From the IMG/VR virus record IMGVR_UViG_3300005832_000058, positions 1 to 28,912 of that record: a stretch of DNA of 28,912 bases. One strand, given 5' to 3'. The DNA is from a virus. The position numbers were made by a program, and so were the translations under genes. How positions within the stretch are numbered: the stretch's first letter is position 1; the number at the start of each line of letters is the position of its first letter. Below are positions 10,840 through 19,185 of the stretch, piece by piece. The notes beneath the pieces are model-generated. The model was not told the DNA's origin, searched no databases, and saw nothing but the letters and a program-made list of their open reading frames with translations.

Positions 10840-12306
10840 ATGACTCCTCAACAATCAGCAGCTTTAGCAAAACATAGATTGTTTGCATTCCCAAAATTTG
10901 TGTCTAATTTAAAATGTCCTAGACATATAAAGTTTATTGCTGATAAAATACAAGAAAAATTAGAAATAAAGACTGATAAATATAAACTTCTCACAATTTC
11001 ACTCCCACCAAGGCACGGAAAAACTTTATTAATATCTAAACATTGCGTACCTTGGTATTTGGGTAATTGGCCTAAAAAAAGAGTAATACTTACATCATAT
11101 TCATCTGATCTTTCTGATGAAAATAGTGATTTTGCAAAAGATATTTTTGCGAATTGGGGGCCTATATTATGGAATGCACATCCAAGTAAGTCATTATATA
11201 ATAGAAGTAAATGGAACACAACGGAGGGCGGAGGATGTATTTCCGCTGGTGTTGGTGGCAGTATAACTGGATTCGGCGCAGACCTTTTTATAATAGATGA
11301 TTATTTTAAGGGTAGTGAAGAATCGGAGTCTAAAGATGCTAGAGATAAGCTATGGGCTAAATGGCAATCTATTATAGGTACCAGATTACATCCAGGATGT
11401 TTAGTTATTGTGCTTGCAACACGCTGGTCTAGCGATGACCTTATGGGGAGGCTATTAGATCAAGCAAAGTTAGAAGGTGATGATTTTCCATTTGATTATG
11501 AACATATAAATTTACCTGCTATTGCTGGCAAAAATGATTCTTTAGGGAGAAGAGAAGGTGAAGCTTTATGGCCTGAAAGATATAATATAAAACTTCTCAA
11601 TTCTATAAAAAGAATAGTCGGCCCTTATTGGTGGGAAGCAGAATTTCAAGGTGAACCAGTAAAATTAGGTGGAAATTTATTTAAATCTCAAAATTTTAGA
11701 TATTATACAATAGATAGACTTACTAGAAATTATGAATGTTGGAGAATTGGTACGGATGAACCAATTTTTGTAAATAAAAGTGATTTAAAAATAGCTACAA
11801 TTATAGATCCTGCTTTTGATATTAAAAAGAAAAATGATCCATGCGGCATACATGCATGGGCATATTCAAGAAAACATAAAATTTGGTTGCTTTTGGATAG
11901 ATTTAATGATAAAATAGAACATCAGAAAATAAATGATTTTGCATTAAATTTTTCATTAAAAAATAATTCTTCATATATACTTGTTGAAAATGAAAAATTA
12001 GGTAAGGTATTAGTAAAAAATTCAGAAGGGAATGATAGTATATGTAGAAAAAAAATACCCTTTAAGGAAGTTCCGACAAAGGGTCAAGATAAATATACTA
12101 GGGCTGTTCCAATGGCATTATATTTTGAAAATCAAAGAGTATTTTTACCGAAAGATGCAATATGGTTAGCCCATTATGAAAAGAATTTAAAAGATTTTCC
12201 AACTGGAGCGCATGATGAAGATGCTGATTTAACGGCTTATGCTGCTTCTATGGAAGATCAAATTTCTGTAGCAGAAGCACTTGCAAATTTAATGCGCGGG
12301 AAATAA
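10840..12306 (+). CDS. terL: Terminase large subunit
   Basis: The 488-residue protein is the DNA packaging motor and nuclease. Walker A is PPRHGKT (56-62); Walker B is LFIIDD (149-154); the coupling motif is ATRW (193-196). The nuclease domain starts with IIDPAFD (321-327, Asp323 as a metal ligand), then LVENEK (Glu383), and a final acidic cluster AHDEDADL (457-464). The order and spacing are typical of a full-length tailed-phage large terminase. It starts 6 nt after the upstream stop, with a weak Shine-Dalgarno, and is followed at 1 nt by the portal. Confidence 0.95.
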   Translation: MTPQQSAALAKHRLFAFPKFVSNLKCPRHIKFIADKIQEKLEIKTDKYKLLTISLPPRHGKTLLISKHCVPWYLGNWPKKRVILTSYSSDLSDENSDFAKDIFANWGPILWNAHPSKSLYNRSKWNTTEGGGCISAGVGGSITGFGADLFIIDDYFKGSEESESKDARDKLWAKWQSIIGTRLHPGCLVIVLATRWSSDDLMGRLLDQAKLEGDDFPFDYEHINLPAIAGKNDSLGRREGEALWPERYNIKLLNSIKRIVGPYWWEAEFQGEPVKLGGNLFKSQNFRYYTIDRLTRNYECWRIGTDEPIFVNKSDLKIATIIDPAFDIKKKNDPCGIHAWAYSRKHKIWLLLDRFNDKIEHQKINDFALNFSLKNNSSYILVENEKLGKVLVKNSEGNDSICRKKIPFKEVPTKGQDKYTRAVPMALYFENQRVFLPKDAIWLAHYEKNLKDFPTGAHDEDADLTAYAASMEDQISVAEALANLMRGK

Positions 12307-12307
12307 T

Positions 12308-13951
12308 ATGAGACAAAAAAGAAATTATAATAAAAACAAAAATATTGTAAAATATAATAATTTTGATTCAGCCAGTATAGTAAGGCGATATAAAGCTAGG
12401 AGAGATGCATTTGAGAATGGTCTTTCTGGGTTTGGTGGCCAATATGACCCTATACAAAGATTAACTTATAATTATTCTGATATATTGTCAACTGGTACTA
12501 TCGAAACATTATATAGACAAGATTGGATATCAAGAAAAATAGTTGAAACCGTGCCAGATGATTGTTTAAGAAAATGGATAGATATATATGTACCAGACAA
12601 TAATATAGTATTAGATTTGCAGAAAAAAATAAAAGAATTAGATGCAGTTAAAAAGATAAAAGAAGCTTTAATAAATGCAAGACTTTATGGGGGTTCAGTA
12701 GTAATATTAGGTATACCGGATTCTGGTGTTCAAAATAAACCTCTTGATTATGATAAAATAGAAGATGTTTTATATCTAAACGTAATAAATAGAACTGGAT
12801 TACAAGTACATTCTTACTATAAAGATCCATTAAAAGCTAACTATGGAGAACCGCAACTATATAAGATTCAAACATTACATAGACCAGAGAATTATGATCC
12901 AAATAAATATATGATTCACGAATCAAGGATACTTAGGTTTGATGGTAATTATTTACCAGAATTGACAAGAATAACAAATCAAGGGTGGCACGATTCTATA
13001 TTAAATGTTATAAATCAAACATTAAAAGAATATGGAACGAGTATACAATCTGGTGCAATTTTATTTCAAGATTTTATAAGTAAAGTTCTCAAAATACCAA
13101 ATTTAGTTGATTTATTACAAAGCGATGAAGGAAGACAAATATTAGAACTTAGATTACAATATGCTATTTCTAATTTAAGCTCTATCGGTATGGTTTTAGT
13201 AGGCGAAAATGAAGAATTTAGTAAAATACAAACCCCTATAGCCGGATTATCAGAATTAATTGATAAATATATTGAAATAGTATCTGCTTCTTCAAATATT
13301 CCACGGTCAAGATTATTTGGTCAATCACTAGGAACTCTTGCAGGTGCTACTGAGACAACTAGAGCATACTATGATTATTGTACGGCTTATCAAACTGATA
13401 AAATATTTAATCAAGTTAATAAGCTATTAAAGATTTTATTAAATAGAAAAAATAGTGTAAATAATGGTGTTGAACCTGAAGAATGGAGTTTTAAATTTAA
13501 TTCTTTATGGGATGCAACAGATAAAGAAACAACTACCGCTCGGAAAATGCAAGCGCAAGTCGATGAAATTTATATAGAGAAGAAAGTTTTAACTCCGGAA
13601 GAAGTAGCTATTTCACGGTTTAGAAAAGATGGTTATAGTTTTGACACAATAGTAGATATAACACATAGAATAGGAAAATTTTACGAAGAAATTGAATCTG
13701 GTAATTTAAATTTTACAGAAGATAAATTTGAATTTCCTGATAGTGGTAATGAACCTGAAGAGGTTAAAAGAATATTGTCAACAATATATTCTGATCGTAT
13801 GTCTAAATGGGTTAAATCAAACCCAAATGATAAAGAAAATAAAGATAATAAAACTATTTGTGCTAAAATTGCATGGTCTGCCGTTGAAGATTCTGATTGG
13901 CAAAAAGATAAAAATGGTAAATGGACAAAAATAACTAAAAGCACAAAATAA
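12308..13951 (+). CDS. Portal protein (DUF1073 type) with ChaB-like C-terminus
   Basis: The first 460 residues match DUF1073-type portals: YRQDWISRKIVETVPDDCLRKW near the start, SGAILFQDFISKVLKI in the middle and the SASSNIPRSRLFGQSLG segment that marks the crown/wing region. The portal forms the dodecameric ring through which DNA enters. Residues about 482-545 form a separate module: EPEEVKRILSTIYSDRMSKW, then TICAKIAWSAVEDSDWQKDKNG, which has the Ala-Trp-Ser-Ala-Val pattern of ChaB-like domains. A variable linker (470-481) joins the two. It lies next to the terminase, as is usual. Confidence 0.9.
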   Translation: MRQKRNYNKNKNIVKYNNFDSASIVRRYKARRDAFENGLSGFGGQYDPIQRLTYNYSDILSTGTIETLYRQDWISRKIVETVPDDCLRKWIDIYVPDNNIVLDLQKKIKELDAVKKIKEALINARLYGGSVVILGIPDSGVQNKPLDYDKIEDVLYLNVINRTGLQVHSYYKDPLKANYGEPQLYKIQTLHRPENYDPNKYMIHESRILRFDGNYLPELTRITNQGWHDSILNVINQTLKEYGTSIQSGAILFQDFISKVLKIPNLVDLLQSDEGRQILELRLQYAISNLSSIGMVLVGENEEFSKIQTPIAGLSELIDKYIEIVSASSNIPRSRLFGQSLGTLAGATETTRAYYDYCTAYQTDKIFNQVNKLLKILLNRKNSVNNGVEPEEWSFKFNSLWDATDKETTTARKMQAQVDEIYIEKKVLTPEEVAISRFRKDGYSFDTIVDITHRIGKFYEEIESGNLNFTEDKFEFPDSGNEPEEVKRILSTIYSDRMSKWVKSNPNDKENKDNKTICAKIAWSAVEDSDWQKDKNGKWTKITKSTK

Positions 13952-14018
13952 GTTTCATAATAAGTTTCAAAATAATACACTCCTTTTAAATATATTTTAT
14001 AATAAAAAAATATTTTTT

Positions 14019-14047
14019 TTGATTTTTTTTAATTATAATGGTATATT
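14019..14047 (+). promoter_or_regulatory. Promoter before the head-morphogenesis genes
   Basis: TTGATT (14019-14024), a 17-nt spacer ending ATGG, TATATT (14042-14047) with an extended -10 TG. The expected start near 14054 leaves a 25-nt leader with AAAGGAG before the DUF2213 gene. The 67 nt between the portal stop and the -35 hold nothing else. The spacer end resembles the leftward promoters. Confidence 0.55.
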
Positions 14048-14078
14048 ATACTGTAAATATAAAAAAAAGGAGTATATT

Positions 14079-15365
14079 ATGCCGCTTCCAATACCAAATA
14101 AAGATGAAGAACAAAATACTTTTATTGGTAGATGTTCTAGTGTATTAAAAGATGAATTCCCGGAACAAAAACAGAGAATAGCAGTATGCTTTTCTCAATG
14201 GAAAAAGAGTAAAAAAGAAGATTCTGTTAACAGGGAATTTACATTTAATTTAGACAAAGAATCTAATTTAAAAATTGATCCATCTACAGGTTTTCTTTAT
14301 GGAAAAGCTAGATTAACCAGAACTGGTGTATTTGATTATTATGATAAATCAGGTAATTTAATGAGAGAATATAGATCGGAAGAAGAAGTTTTTGATGAAG
14401 ATTCTATTAAATCACTTTCAATGAAACCTATAGTTAATGATCATCCGTCAGAAATGGTTACTTCTGATAATGTTAACTTATTACAAGTAGGGAGTGTTGG
14501 AGAAGTTATAGATAAAGATGGGGCGTTTTTAACTAGTAATATAATAATTACAGATAAAGATATGGTTGATACTGTATTAAATAGAAAAAAAATGGGATTA
14601 CCAACAGAGCTATCATGTGGATATAATTGTATGATAGTACCAGAAATAGGCCATCATGATTCTGATGGATATTATACATTTGCACAAAAAAAAATAAAAT
14701 ATAATCATGTAGCAATTGTTGATCGAGGCAGGGCTGGAGATCAAGTAAGAATTTTAGATAAAAAACAACAAAAAAAGGAGCAAATAATGGCAAAGGTACA
14801 ATTCACAAGAAAAGCAATAAAATATGATTCATTAACTCTTGATCAAATTACTCAAGTCGTAGATGAAGAAAGTCTTAATTTAATTAATATTTTAAGTAAC
14901 AAATTAGACGAAGCCGTATATTTGTTAAATAATATTTCAGCAAAGAAAGATGAATTTCAAGCCAAATATGACCAAGCAAATGTAACAATTACTGAATTAA
15001 AGACAAAAATTGATACATTGAATGATGTAAATTCACCAATCATTGTTGCAATGATAAAGGAAAGATCTGATGTCGAGACAGTTGCAAAAGAACTTGGGGT
15101 TGATTGTAAAGATAAAGATATTAAAACAATAAAATGTGACTCAATATTAGCATTATCAAAAAATGCTGATTTAAAAGATAAAAGTGATTTGTATATTAAT
15201 ACAAGATTTGACGCAATAAAAGATATTGTAAAAGAAAAAGTTAATAATGATGGTAATGATATATTTTCTAATTTTATGGAAAATATACAAAAAAAAGAAG
15301 ATAAATCAAAAAATGATCCAAGATCAAATTTTATAGAAAAAGATAAGTGTCAAAATAAAAAATAA
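14079..15365 (+). CDS. DUF2213 head maturation protease/scaffold fusion
   Basis: The start at 14079 is set by AAAGGAG 6 nt upstream; an earlier TTG is in frame but lies in the promoter. Residues 5-41 (FIGRCSSVLKDEFPEQKQR and AVCFSQWKK) form a small helical module often found in phage head proteins. Residues 53-228 form the DUF2213 domain with KPIVNDHPSE (116-125), TELSCGYN (176-183) and YNHVAIVDRGRAG (208-220). His210 and Ser179 are plausible catalytic residues of a maturation protease, by analogy. Residues 237-428 are a coiled-coil, charged scaffold-like region, also expressed on its own. Confidence 0.8.
   Translation: MPLPIPNKDEEQNTFIGRCSSVLKDEFPEQKQRIAVCFSQWKKSKKEDSVNREFTFNLDKESNLKIDPSTGFLYGKARLTRTGVFDYYDKSGNLMREYRSEEEVFDEDSIKSLSMKPIVNDHPSEMVTSDNVNLLQVGSVGEVIDKDGAFLTSNIIITDKDMVDTVLNRKKMGLPTELSCGYNCMIVPEIGHHDSDGYYTFAQKKIKYNHVAIVDRGRAGDQVRILDKKQQKKEQIMAKVQFTRKAIKYDSLTLDQITQVVDEESLNLINILSNKLDEAVYLLNNISAKKDEFQAKYDQANVTITELKTKIDTLNDVNSPIIVAMIKERSDVETVAKELGVDCKDKDIKTIKCDSILALSKNADLKDKSDLYINTRFDAIKDIVKEKVNNDGNDIFSNFMENIQKKEDKSKNDPRSNFIEKDKCQNKK
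14787..15365 (+). CDS. Nested in-frame scaffold protein, 192 aa
   Basis: Inside the DUF2213 gene, AAAAGGAG lies 6 nt before an in-frame ATG (MAKVQFTRKAIKYDSL). The site is as strong as any in the window and falls exactly where the protease domain ends. The product would be the coiled-coil part alone (helices around NLINILSNKLDEAVYLLNN and DEFQAKYDQANVTITELK), like the lambda C/Nu3 pair, in which a scaffold is made from an internal start. The highly charged C-terminal tail (FIEKDKCQNKK) could bind the capsid protein. Confidence 0.7.
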   Translation: MAKVQFTRKAIKYDSLTLDQITQVVDEESLNLINILSNKLDEAVYLLNNISAKKDEFQAKYDQANVTITELKTKIDTLNDVNSPIIVAMIKERSDVETVAKELGVDCKDKDIKTIKCDSILALSKNADLKDKSDLYINTRFDAIKDIVKEKVNNDGNDIFSNFMENIQKKEDKSKNDPRSNFIEKDKCQNKK

Positions 15366-15390
15366 AATATTTTTTTGAAAGGAAATAAAT

Positions 15391-16158
15391 ATGCAAACTT
15401 CAGTAAACAGTGCAATGCAGGTTGGTTTACCTGGACAATTGTATGGATTAAATCATGATATAATTGGAAGAAATAACTATTCAAAAAAGTTAGATAAAGT
15501 TACGATTACAGCAGCAGATGCGGCTACAGTATGTACCGTTAATGGTACTGCTTATACTGCAAATTCTGGAGCAGGTGTAATGACTAAAACGGCTATCGCG
15601 GAAGAGTTAGCCGGACTAATAAATGCTGGAACGGACGCCTTAGCTTACTTTACGGCAGCCGCTGAATATATTTTAGTTGAAGCACTTATCGTTGGTACGA
15701 CTACGACTGTAGTGGGTACAACTAATTGTACAGTAGTTAATCAAATTGCGAATGCAGCCGCTATAAATTTTGGTCTTTTTGTCTGTCAAGATCAAATTGA
15801 TCAAGAAAAAGCACGAGTCCCAATTGTGGCAGCAGATGTAACTACAACATTATTGGCTTGTGGTATAACTTGTCTTACTCAGGCTATAGAACAGTATTAT
15901 CAATCAGTTGGTGGGGCCGGTTATGCTTTAAATGAAGAGATGAGCATAGTGCGAAGGGGTATGATTTGGGTTTTAACAGAAACAGCCGTAACTCCTTCAT
16001 CTACACCATATGCAAGATATACTGTTGCTACTACTGAAAAACTAGGTGCAATTAGAGGTGATGACGATACGTCAAAGGCAGCAATCATACCTACAGCAAG
16101 ATTTATTCGTGGAGCAGCGGCAGGTGGGTATGCTCTCTTAGACATTAATTTACCATAA
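15391..16158 (+). CDS. Capsid cement (decoration) protein with inserted domain
   Basis: The ends match structural cement proteins found next to DUF2184 capsids: GLPGQLYGLNHDIIGRNN at the start, INFGLFVC (125-132) before VPIV, and MSIVRRGMIWVLTETAV and YALLDINLP at the end. This class reinforces the shell. Residues about 35-118 are an insertion: KVTITAADAATVCTVNGTAY, NSGAGVMTKTAIAEELAGLI, then a beta-rich Thr/Val tail. It resembles a small beta module also seen in the neck protein at 18568-19185. GAAAGGAAATAAAT precedes the ATG. The base composition looks less AT-rich than in the early genes. Confidence 0.7.
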   Translation: MQTSVNSAMQVGLPGQLYGLNHDIIGRNNYSKKLDKVTITAADAATVCTVNGTAYTANSGAGVMTKTAIAEELAGLINAGTDALAYFTAAAEYILVEALIVGTTTTVVGTTNCTVVNQIANAAAINFGLFVCQDQIDQEKARVPIVAADVTTTLLACGITCLTQAIEQYYQSVGGAGYALNEEMSIVRRGMIWVLTETAVTPSSTPYARYTVATTEKLGAIRGDDDTSKAAIIPTARFIRGAAAGGYALLDINLP

Positions 16159-16187
16159 TTTAAATATATTTTTTGGAGGATTTTAAT

Positions 16188-17123
16188 ATGATAAGATTTG
16201 ATAGTATTAGACATAGATTAGATGCAAATGAGACTTTATTTCTTGCAAGAGAATTAGAGTCTATTGAATCTACTCTATATGAATGGCTTGAGCCTGAACT
16301 TAAGTATAGAATGTTAATTCCTACCAGTAATGAAGATAGTCCTGGTGCAGAGACTATTACTTACCGTATGATTACTATGGTAGGTATGGCAAAAATAATT
16401 GCTAATTATTCTGCTGACTTACCAAGAGCAGATGCTATTACAAAGGAATATTCTCAGAAAGTAAAAACTATTGGTATATCATTTGGTTATAACACACAAG
16501 AAGTAAGGGCTGCAACATTGGCCAATAAGCCTCTTGAAAAAATAAAAGCTGATGCCGCAAGGCGTGCAGTACGAGAGAAAGAAAATGCTTTAGCTTGGAC
16601 AGGAGATAGTTCGCATGGAATAATTGGATTCTTAAACAATCCAAACATCCCTGTCCAAGCTGCCCCTGCCGGAGTTGGCGGAACTACATGGGCATTAAAA
16701 ACACCTGATGAAATTATAGAAGATATTTCTTTAATGGTACAAACTATGAGAGATTCCTCGAAAGGTATTCATTCTGGAGACACATTGGTTCTTCCGATTG
16801 CTCAATATACTATAATCACCACATTGCCTAGGTCTGCGAACAGTGATACAACTATAGCAGAATTTGTATTGAAAAACAAGGCATATGGTATAAGGCAGAT
16901 AGAATGGTTGAATGAGTTAAAGACAGCCTTTACGAGTGGGACGAAAGATGGAGCGATTTTTTATGAAAAAAATGAAAGAGTTTTACAAAATAGGATTCCA
17001 TTAGAAATGATAACTCATCCTGTTCAAGAAAAAGGTCTTGAATATATAGTGCCTATTGAGGCAAGGAATGGTGGAGTTGTTGTACGGTATCCTCTTGGGT
17101 GCTTGTTTTTCACTGGGATTTAA
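16188..17123 (+). CDS. Major capsid protein (DUF2184)
   Basis: The 311-residue product matches DUF2184, an HK97-fold major capsid protein. IRFDSIRHRLDANETLFLARELE at the start, PGAETITYRMITMVGMAKII, and the central AITKEYSQKVKTIGISFGYNTQE strand with REKENALAWTG are typical. The C-terminus reads ARNGGVVVRYPLGCLFFTGI. The start is the ATG at 16188, after GGAGGATTTTAAT; the TTG at 16173 lies before the binding site. A perfect hairpin follows the stop. Confidence 0.9.
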   Translation: MIRFDSIRHRLDANETLFLARELESIESTLYEWLEPELKYRMLIPTSNEDSPGAETITYRMITMVGMAKIIANYSADLPRADAITKEYSQKVKTIGISFGYNTQEVRAATLANKPLEKIKADAARRAVREKENALAWTGDSSHGIIGFLNNPNIPVQAAPAGVGGTTWALKTPDEIIEDISLMVQTMRDSSKGIHSGDTLVLPIAQYTIITTLPRSANSDTTIAEFVLKNKAYGIRQIEWLNELKTAFTSGTKDGAIFYEKNERVLQNRIPLEMITHPVQEKGLEYIVPIEARNGGVVVRYPLGCLFFTGI

Positions 17124-17134
17124 TAACAATAAAT

Positions 17135-17167
17135 ATTATGCCCGATAACTTATTTATCGGGCATAAT
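17135..17167 (+). other. Perfect 14-bp hairpin after the major capsid gene
   Basis: ATTATGCCCGATAA (17135-17148) is the exact reverse complement of 17154-17167, with a 5-nt loop. It starts 11 nt after the capsid stop and has no T-run. It could cap the capsid transcript against 3' exonucleases or partly reduce downstream expression. The next gene's Shine-Dalgarno (GATGGGG) lies just after the stem. Confidence 0.75.
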
Positions 17168-17179
17168 GATGGGGTAAAA

Positions 17180-17677
17180 ATGATAGTAATATATAATCAA
17201 CCAAATATTTTTCATCTTCCATATTATACTATAAAAAAAGTACAAAAAAAGGATAAAAATAATATACCTATAATTGATGAAAAAACAGGTGAGCAAAAAT
17301 TAATTAGTAAAAAGGTTACAGAATATCATACGTTTATTCCTGGTAAAAATATTATATCTAGGGAAAAGTGGCTAGATATTGTTGAATATAATAAAAATGA
17401 TATGGAATATTATGAGCCAATATTGAAACCATTCAAACCTATCGTTGATAAAGAAACTCAAATAGAAATTGGTACAGATGAAATTAATATAGATTATAAA
17501 AAATTAAAAACTAACGAAATGTTAAATATAGTAGAAAATACATTTGATAAAAAAGAACTTGAAATATATTTGAAAAATGAAAAGAAAAGAGATAATCCAA
17601 GGATAGCAATAAAAAAAGCTATAAAAAGTCAAATGATTATTGTAAGCGAAGCAGAAGAAGCATTGGAAAAGGATTAA
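17180..17677 (+). CDS. Hypothetical protein after the capsid gene, 165 aa
   Basis: Unrecognised. The start at 17180 is chosen by GATGGGGTAAAA; an earlier start at 17099 would overlap the capsid gene and the hairpin. The N-terminal half is beta-like with an EKTGEQKLISKKV hairpin. The C-terminal half is helical (KLKTNEMLNIVENTFDKKEL, then AIKKAIKSQMIIVSEAEEAL), a pattern faintly like SAP/Rho-N modules. The place between capsid and DUF4054 is one where head accessory proteins are often coded. Confidence 0.55.
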   Translation: MIVIYNQPNIFHLPYYTIKKVQKKDKNNIPIIDEKTGEQKLISKKVTEYHTFIPGKNIISREKWLDIVEYNKNDMEYYEPILKPFKPIVDKETQIEIGTDEINIDYKKLKTNEMLNIVENTFDKKELEIYLKNEKKRDNPRIAIKKAIKSQMIIVSEAEEALEKD

Positions 17678-17678
17678 T

Positions 17679-18050
17679 ATGTCATTAACTACCAAAGAAA
17701 AAGTCATAGCTATTGCTCCCGAATTATCTACACAATCAGATGCAACCTTTGTTATATACATAGCTGAAGCCGGGACAAGCATAAGCCCTTCTTACTTTGG
17801 TAATAAAGCAGAATGGGCGGCTACTAATTGGGTCGCCCATTATATGACAGTTAACAGTGCATCTGGTTCCGGAACTATTAGTGGCCCAATTACCGAGGAA
17901 AGAGTTGGCGATATTTCGCGTAAATATGTAAAACTACAAAAAATTAGTAGAGAAGATGCAGACTATGGAAGAACCAAGTATGGTAGAACTTTTTTGACAA
18001 TAAGAAGTTCTAGGATAGTTGGTTTTTGTGCTATACCTCCAGGAAGATAA
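17679..18050 (+). CDS. Head-tail connector, DUF4054
   Basis: The 123-residue product matches DUF4054: WVAHYMTVNSASGSGTISGP, then EERVGDISRKYVKL and YGRTKYGRTFLTIRS. These proteins sit in the neck at the portal exit and form the adaptor ring for the next connector. AAAGGATTAAT precedes the ATG. It is followed by the gp10-like gene at 2 nt. Confidence 0.8.
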   Translation: MSLTTKEKVIAIAPELSTQSDATFVIYIAEAGTSISPSYFGNKAEWAATNWVAHYMTVNSASGSGTISGPITEERVGDISRKYVKLQKISREDADYGRTKYGRTFLTIRSSRIVGFCAIPPGR

Positions 18051-18052
18051 TA

Positions 18053-18571
18053 ATGTTCGATGTAGAAGTAATTGATGAAAAAACTAAATGGACAAATTTA
18101 GTAAAAAAAATTAAAGAATTAAGTGATCCAGGTGGTAATATAGTTGAAGTTGGTTTATTTGATGATGTTGGTTTAATATCAATAGCTAAAGAAAATGAGC
18201 TTGGTGATCCTCCTAGAAGAGCTAGGCCTTGGCCTATTCCAGAAAGATCATTTTTAAGATTTGTATTTGATAGAGATTTACATGATAATGTAAAAATGAT
18301 GATGAGATATATTGATGATTTAATTATAGGAAATAGAACTAGGCAAGAAATATTGCTAAAAATTGGTGATTCTGTAACCAATTCAGTAAAACAATTTATA
18401 TTAAGTAATTATTATAAATTTAGAAATCCAAATCATCCTATAACAATAAGAAGAAAAGGTCACGATCATCCATTAATACAAAGTGGTAAAATATATAGTA
18501 CGTTAACATATAAAATAGGTAGAGGTAATCCAAAGGGATCTATTAAAACTACTGTAGTTGACTATAAATGA
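18053..18571 (+). CDS. gp10-like tail/neck completion protein
   Basis: The ATG at 18053 lies right after the previous stop; a start at 18026 would overlap the DUF4054 gene. The 172-residue product has the pattern of HK97 gp10-like virion morphogenesis proteins: VEVGLFDDVGLISIAKENELG, then PWPIPERSFLRFVFD, and a C-terminal helix before a Gly/His-rich loop. These proteins cap the tail tube or bridge it to the head. TGA overlaps the next start. Confidence 0.65.
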   Translation: MFDVEVIDEKTKWTNLVKKIKELSDPGGNIVEVGLFDDVGLISIAKENELGDPPRRARPWPIPERSFLRFVFDRDLHDNVKMMMRYIDDLIIGNRTRQEILLKIGDSVTNSVKQFILSNYYKFRNPNHPITIRRKGHDHPLIQSGKIYSTLTYKIGRGNPKGSIKTTVVDYK

Positions 18572-19185
18572 CATTATTAGATAATGAAATAATTATAATA
18601 ATAAAACAAAATACCGGAACATGGTTAAAAGGGCATCATGCAGAAGGTACAAAAACATATTCATATGCAAATGCAAGCGTACAGCCTATAAATGGTGACG
18701 AACTACAAAATCTTCCGGAAGGTGAAAGAATAAAAGGAACATTAAAATTTTATTCTGAATCAGAATTGTTTGATAATTATTTTTTAAGAAGAAAAAATGA
18801 AAATGTAAAAAAAATAGCTACATGTACAATAGACAATGTATTAGATTCTACAGATTATACATGCACTATAAATGAAACAGAATTTTTGTTTAATTCAGGA
18901 GTTGGAGCAACTGCAATTTCTATAGTTGCCGGTATTGTAAATGAAATAGAAAGCGGATCTGAACAAATAACTGTTATAGACAATTTAGATGGAACATATA
19001 CAATAACGGCAAACATAGAAGGCAGTAATTATACATTAATTGTTGATGATAATCAATCATTTAATATAGATGTTGAAAATGTTACAAAAGAATATAAATG
19101 TAAACAAGATAAAGATTATAGTGTTCATAATATTTCGCATTATAAAGCATATGGATTTTTAGTAGAAAGAAAAAATGGCTTATAG
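18568..19185 (+). CDS. Neck/head-closure protein with inserted beta domain
   Basis: The first 75 residues (GTWLKGHHAEG, ANASVQPINGDELQNLPEGER) match a phage neck component in which a Gly-Thr-Trp start and QPxxGDELQxLPEG are recurrent; the last 30 residues (VHNISHYKAYGFLVERKN) continue the same domain. Between them, residues about 82-172 form an insertion: YTCTINETEFLFNSGVGAT, ISIVAGIVNEIESGSEQI, then DGTYTITANIEGSNYTLIVD. It resembles the cement-protein insertion. The gene ends in TAG, overlapping the next ATG. Confidence 0.6.
   Translation: MTLLDNEIIIIIKQNTGTWLKGHHAEGTKTYSYANASVQPINGDELQNLPEGERIKGTLKFYSESELFDNYFLRRKNENVKKIATCTIDNVLDSTDYTCTINETEFLFNSGVGATAISIVAGIVNEIESGSEQITVIDNLDGTYTITANIEGSNYTLIVDDNQSFNIDVENVTKEYKCKQDKDYSVHNISHYKAYGFLVERKNGL

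Noticed and set aside
10848-11219. A 123-residue open frame on the minus strand within the terminase gene
   Set aside because: It is the mirror frame of the terminase, which has clear Walker and nuclease motifs; no ribosome binding site fits.
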